Positions 39,769-41,488 of a stretch of DNA of 41,488 nucleotides are shown here, in pieces. Source of the DNA: an uncultured Gammaproteobacteria bacterium (lineage in GTDB: Bacteria; Pseudomonadota; Gammaproteobacteria; Nitrosococcales; Methylophagaceae); NCBI GenBank assembly GCA_905479985.1, contig CAJQOM010000027.1:1-41488 (forward strand), given 5' to 3'. A program made the translations under genes and the position numbers. Under the pieces are notes generated by a model. That model did not search any database and was not told where the DNA came from. It saw nothing but the letters and a program-made list of their open reading frames with translations. How positions within the stretch are numbered: position 1 is the first letter of the stretch; every line of letters begins with the position of its first letter.

Positions 39769-41488
39769 GTTTGATGGAAATAAAAGTCCCGGATATTGGG
39801 GACTTTGATGCGGTAGAGGTCATTGAAGTCTTAGTGTCTGTCGGTGATCAGGTTGAAGAAAATCAAGATATCCTGACATTAGAGTCAGATAAAGCAGCCA
39901 TGGAAATTCCCAGTACTCATGCCGGTACAGTGACCAAGTTGAGTGTTGCTGTTGGCGATAAAATAGCACAAGGCGCCATAATTTTAACCTTAGAAGTATC
40001 AGAAGGCGCTGAAGCTGTTTCGACATCAGAACCTGAACAAGTCGCAGCCGCAGCACCAACAATAGCAGCCAACACGGATACTGCTCCAAGCGATGCCGAT
40101 ATGCATGCCCAAACCCTCGTTCTTGGTTCAGGACCCGGTGGTTACACAGCCGCTTTTCGTGCGGCAGATTTAGGCCAACAAGTCATCATGATAGAGCGCC
40201 ATGCCCGTATAGGGGGTGTTTGTCTTAATGTCGGGTGTATTCCGTCAAAAGCCTTATTACATACAGCACAAATCATCAATGAAGCAGCAGACATGAGTGA
40301 TCATGGTGTGACCTTTGCAAAACCAGATATCGATATTCGGAAAATCGAGACATGGAAAAATAGCATCGTCGATAAATTAACAGGCGGTTTAAAAGCGTTA
40401 GCTAAGCAACGTAAAGTTGACATCGTCCAAGGTGAAGCAAGCTTCACTGGCTCACACACCATGCAAGTTGATACCGGTGATGGCATTAAAACGATCAGTT
40501 TTGAAAATTGTATTGTGGCAGCGGGTTCACGCGTGACTAAAATCCCTGTTTTCCCCAACGATGATCCCCGAATGATGGACTCAACCGATGCCTTGGATCT
40601 AGAAAACATTCCTAAAAAATTATTAGTCATTGGCGGCGGTATTATTGGCCTTGAAATGGCAACGGTCTATAACGCATTAGGTTCTGATATCACCGTTGTT
40701 GAGTTACAAGACAGCTTGATCCCAGGTGCAGATAAAGACATTGTGAAGCCGTTGTTAAAGCGGGTACAAGCACAGTACGAAGCGATTTATTTAAATACCA
40801 AAGTAGCGAGTATTGAACCGCAAACTAAAGGCCTTAAAGTCGGGTTTGAAGGCAAAGATGCACCAGAAACAGCCATTTTCGATAAAATTTTAGTGGCCGT
40901 TGGCCGGATGCCAAATGGCAAGCTTCTTAATGCAGAAGCTGCAGGACTTGCTGTCAATGACCATGGTTTTATAGAAGTTGATAGTCAGATGCGAACCAAT
41001 GTCCCGCATATTTATGCTATTGGGGATATTGTTGGACAGCCGATGTTAGCGCATAAAGCGGTTCATGAAGCGAAAGTGGCTGCAGAAGTCATATCAGGCC
41101 ATAAGGCAGCGTTTGACCCAATGACGATTCCTTCTGTTGCGTATACCGATCCGGAAGTGGCTTGGATGGGTAAAAGTGAAAGTGAAGCGAAAGCCGAAGG
41201 CATTGATTATGTTAAAGGTGCTTTTCCGTGGGCAGCCAGTGGCCGTAGTTTAAGTATTGGCCGTGATGAAGGACTGACTAAAGCTTTGTTTGAGAAAGAA
41301 ACGGGTAAGTTGATTGGCGCAGGGATTGTTGGCCCTAATGCGGGAGAATTGATTGCTGAGGCAGTATTAGCCTTAGAGATGGGCGCAGATGCTGAAGATA
41401 TTGGAATGACGATCCATCCTCATCCGACCTTGTCTGAGACCTTGGGTTTTGCAGCTGAGATGGCGGAAGGTAATATTACTGACTTGAT
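39765..41488 (+). CDS. lpd: Dihydrolipoamide dehydrogenase E3 with N-terminal lipoyl domain, partial
   Basis: 574 codons are present and the 3' end is cut by the window, probably only a few residues short. Residues 1-80 are a lipoyl domain (K43 in ESDKAAMEIPS), then an Ala/Pro linker, then a full E3: FAD motif GSGPGGY near 121, the redox disulfide C153-LNVG-C158, NAD-binding GGGIIGLEMA, and the active-site HPHPTLSE (His553, Glu558). It reoxidises dihydrolipoyl groups with NAD+. Lpd proteins with their own lipoyl domain occur in several proteobacteria. Part of its 5' region (39907-40178) recurs inverted at 1-272. Confidence 0.96.
   Translation, partial: MSLMEIKVPDIGDFDAVEVIEVLVSVGDQVEENQDILTLESDKAAMEIPSTHAGTVTKLSVAVGDKIAQGAIILTLEVSEGAEAVSTSEPEQVAAAAPTIAANTDTAPSDADMHAQTLVLGSGPGGYTAAFRAADLGQQVIMIERHARIGGVCLNVGCIPSKALLHTAQIINEAADMSDHGVTFAKPDIDIRKIETWKNSIVDKLTGGLKALAKQRKVDIVQGEASFTGSHTMQVDTGDGIKTISFENCIVAAGSRVTKIPVFPNDDPRMMDSTDALDLENIPKKLLVIGGGIIGLEMATVYNALGSDITVVELQDSLIPGADKDIVKPLLKRVQAQYEAIYLNTKVASIEPQTKGLKVGFEGKDAPETAIFDKILVAVGRMPNGKLLNAEAAGLAVNDHGFIEVDSQMRTNVPHIYAIGDIVGQPMLAHKAVHEAKVAAEVISGHKAAFDPMTIPSVAYTDPEVAWMGKSESEAKAEGIDYVKGAFPWAASGRSLSIGRDEGLTKALFEKETGKLIGAGIVGPNAGELIAEAVLALEMGADAEDIGMTIHPHPTLSETLGFAAEMAEGNITDL
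39907..40178 (+). repeat. lpd: lpd segment duplicated in inverted orientation at the left edge
   Basis: These 272 bases are the partner of 1-272. The only difference seen is C at 40038 (CAA, Gln) against the T that makes TAA in the other copy. The left end of the match falls at the codons for Pro-Ser after the lipoyl hairpin; the right end is set by the window edge of the other copy. Confidence 0.95.

Overview
The window looks like chromosomal DNA of a free-living gammaproteobacterium of moderate, AT-leaning base composition. The evidence is a large single-chain PurL, an aceE-aceF-lpd pyruvate dehydrogenase operon with lipoyl domains of the proteobacterial type, a fused chorismate mutase/prephenate dehydratase, a thiO-type thiamine operon behind a TPP riboswitch, a MotY-like protein and MsrPQ. 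Overall gene content recalls Methylophaga-like methylotrophs, but that placement is inference from memory, not from a search. The odd length and the fact that both ends lie inside lpd-like sequence suggest a complete contig bounded by a repeat.

Layout. 1-417 (-) holds an lpd-like fragment whose first 272 bases are the inverted, near-identical copy of 39907-40178; its lipoyl domain is a chimera and it has a premature stop. 648-1961 is a divergent pair, a START-like (SRPBCC) protein and a TetR regulator, with two matching operator-like palindromes between them; an exporter-type ABC transporter follows (2063-3841). Then come an RDD membrane protein (-), purL (+), and an Smr protein (-), with a strong terminator between the last two. 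8983-14536 is the thiamine operon: TPP riboswitch, thiC, thiO, thiS, thiG and a thiD-thiE fusion. 14533-16798 (-) carries a DUF1761 protein, a glycosyltransferase and a coiled-coil membrane protein. 17095-18618 is a PAS-GAF-GGDEF diguanylate cyclase gene interrupted by an in-frame TGA. mscL, a CPA1-type Na+/H+ antiporter, a MotY-like protein, apt and a small lipoprotein follow.

23248-31625 is a run of + strand genes: gyrA, pheA, ispH, an OppC/DppC-type permease with a long N-terminal extension, a fused DppD-DppF-type ATPase, and a DUF1244 protein. 31633-35319 is the most interesting locus. An ECF sigma factor and a zinc-finger anti-sigma factor (both -) face a secreted, cysteine-rich EGKCG-repeat protein of the HvfA copper-binding RiPP precursor type, a DoxX-family HvfX-like membrane protein, and the periplasmic methionine sulfoxide reductase pair msrP-msrQ (+). 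The DUF692 (HvfB) and DUF2063 (HvfC) modification proteins expected with such a precursor are absent from the window.

35486 to the end is the pyruvate dehydrogenase operon aceE-aceF-lpd; lpd carries its own N-terminal lipoyl domain and runs off the right edge very near its natural end. Taken together, most of the window is core metabolism. The points worth a second look are the putative copper/oxidative-stress locus, the interrupted diguanylate cyclase, the partial peptide-type ABC system, and the chimeric duplication of the lpd lipoyl region at the left edge.
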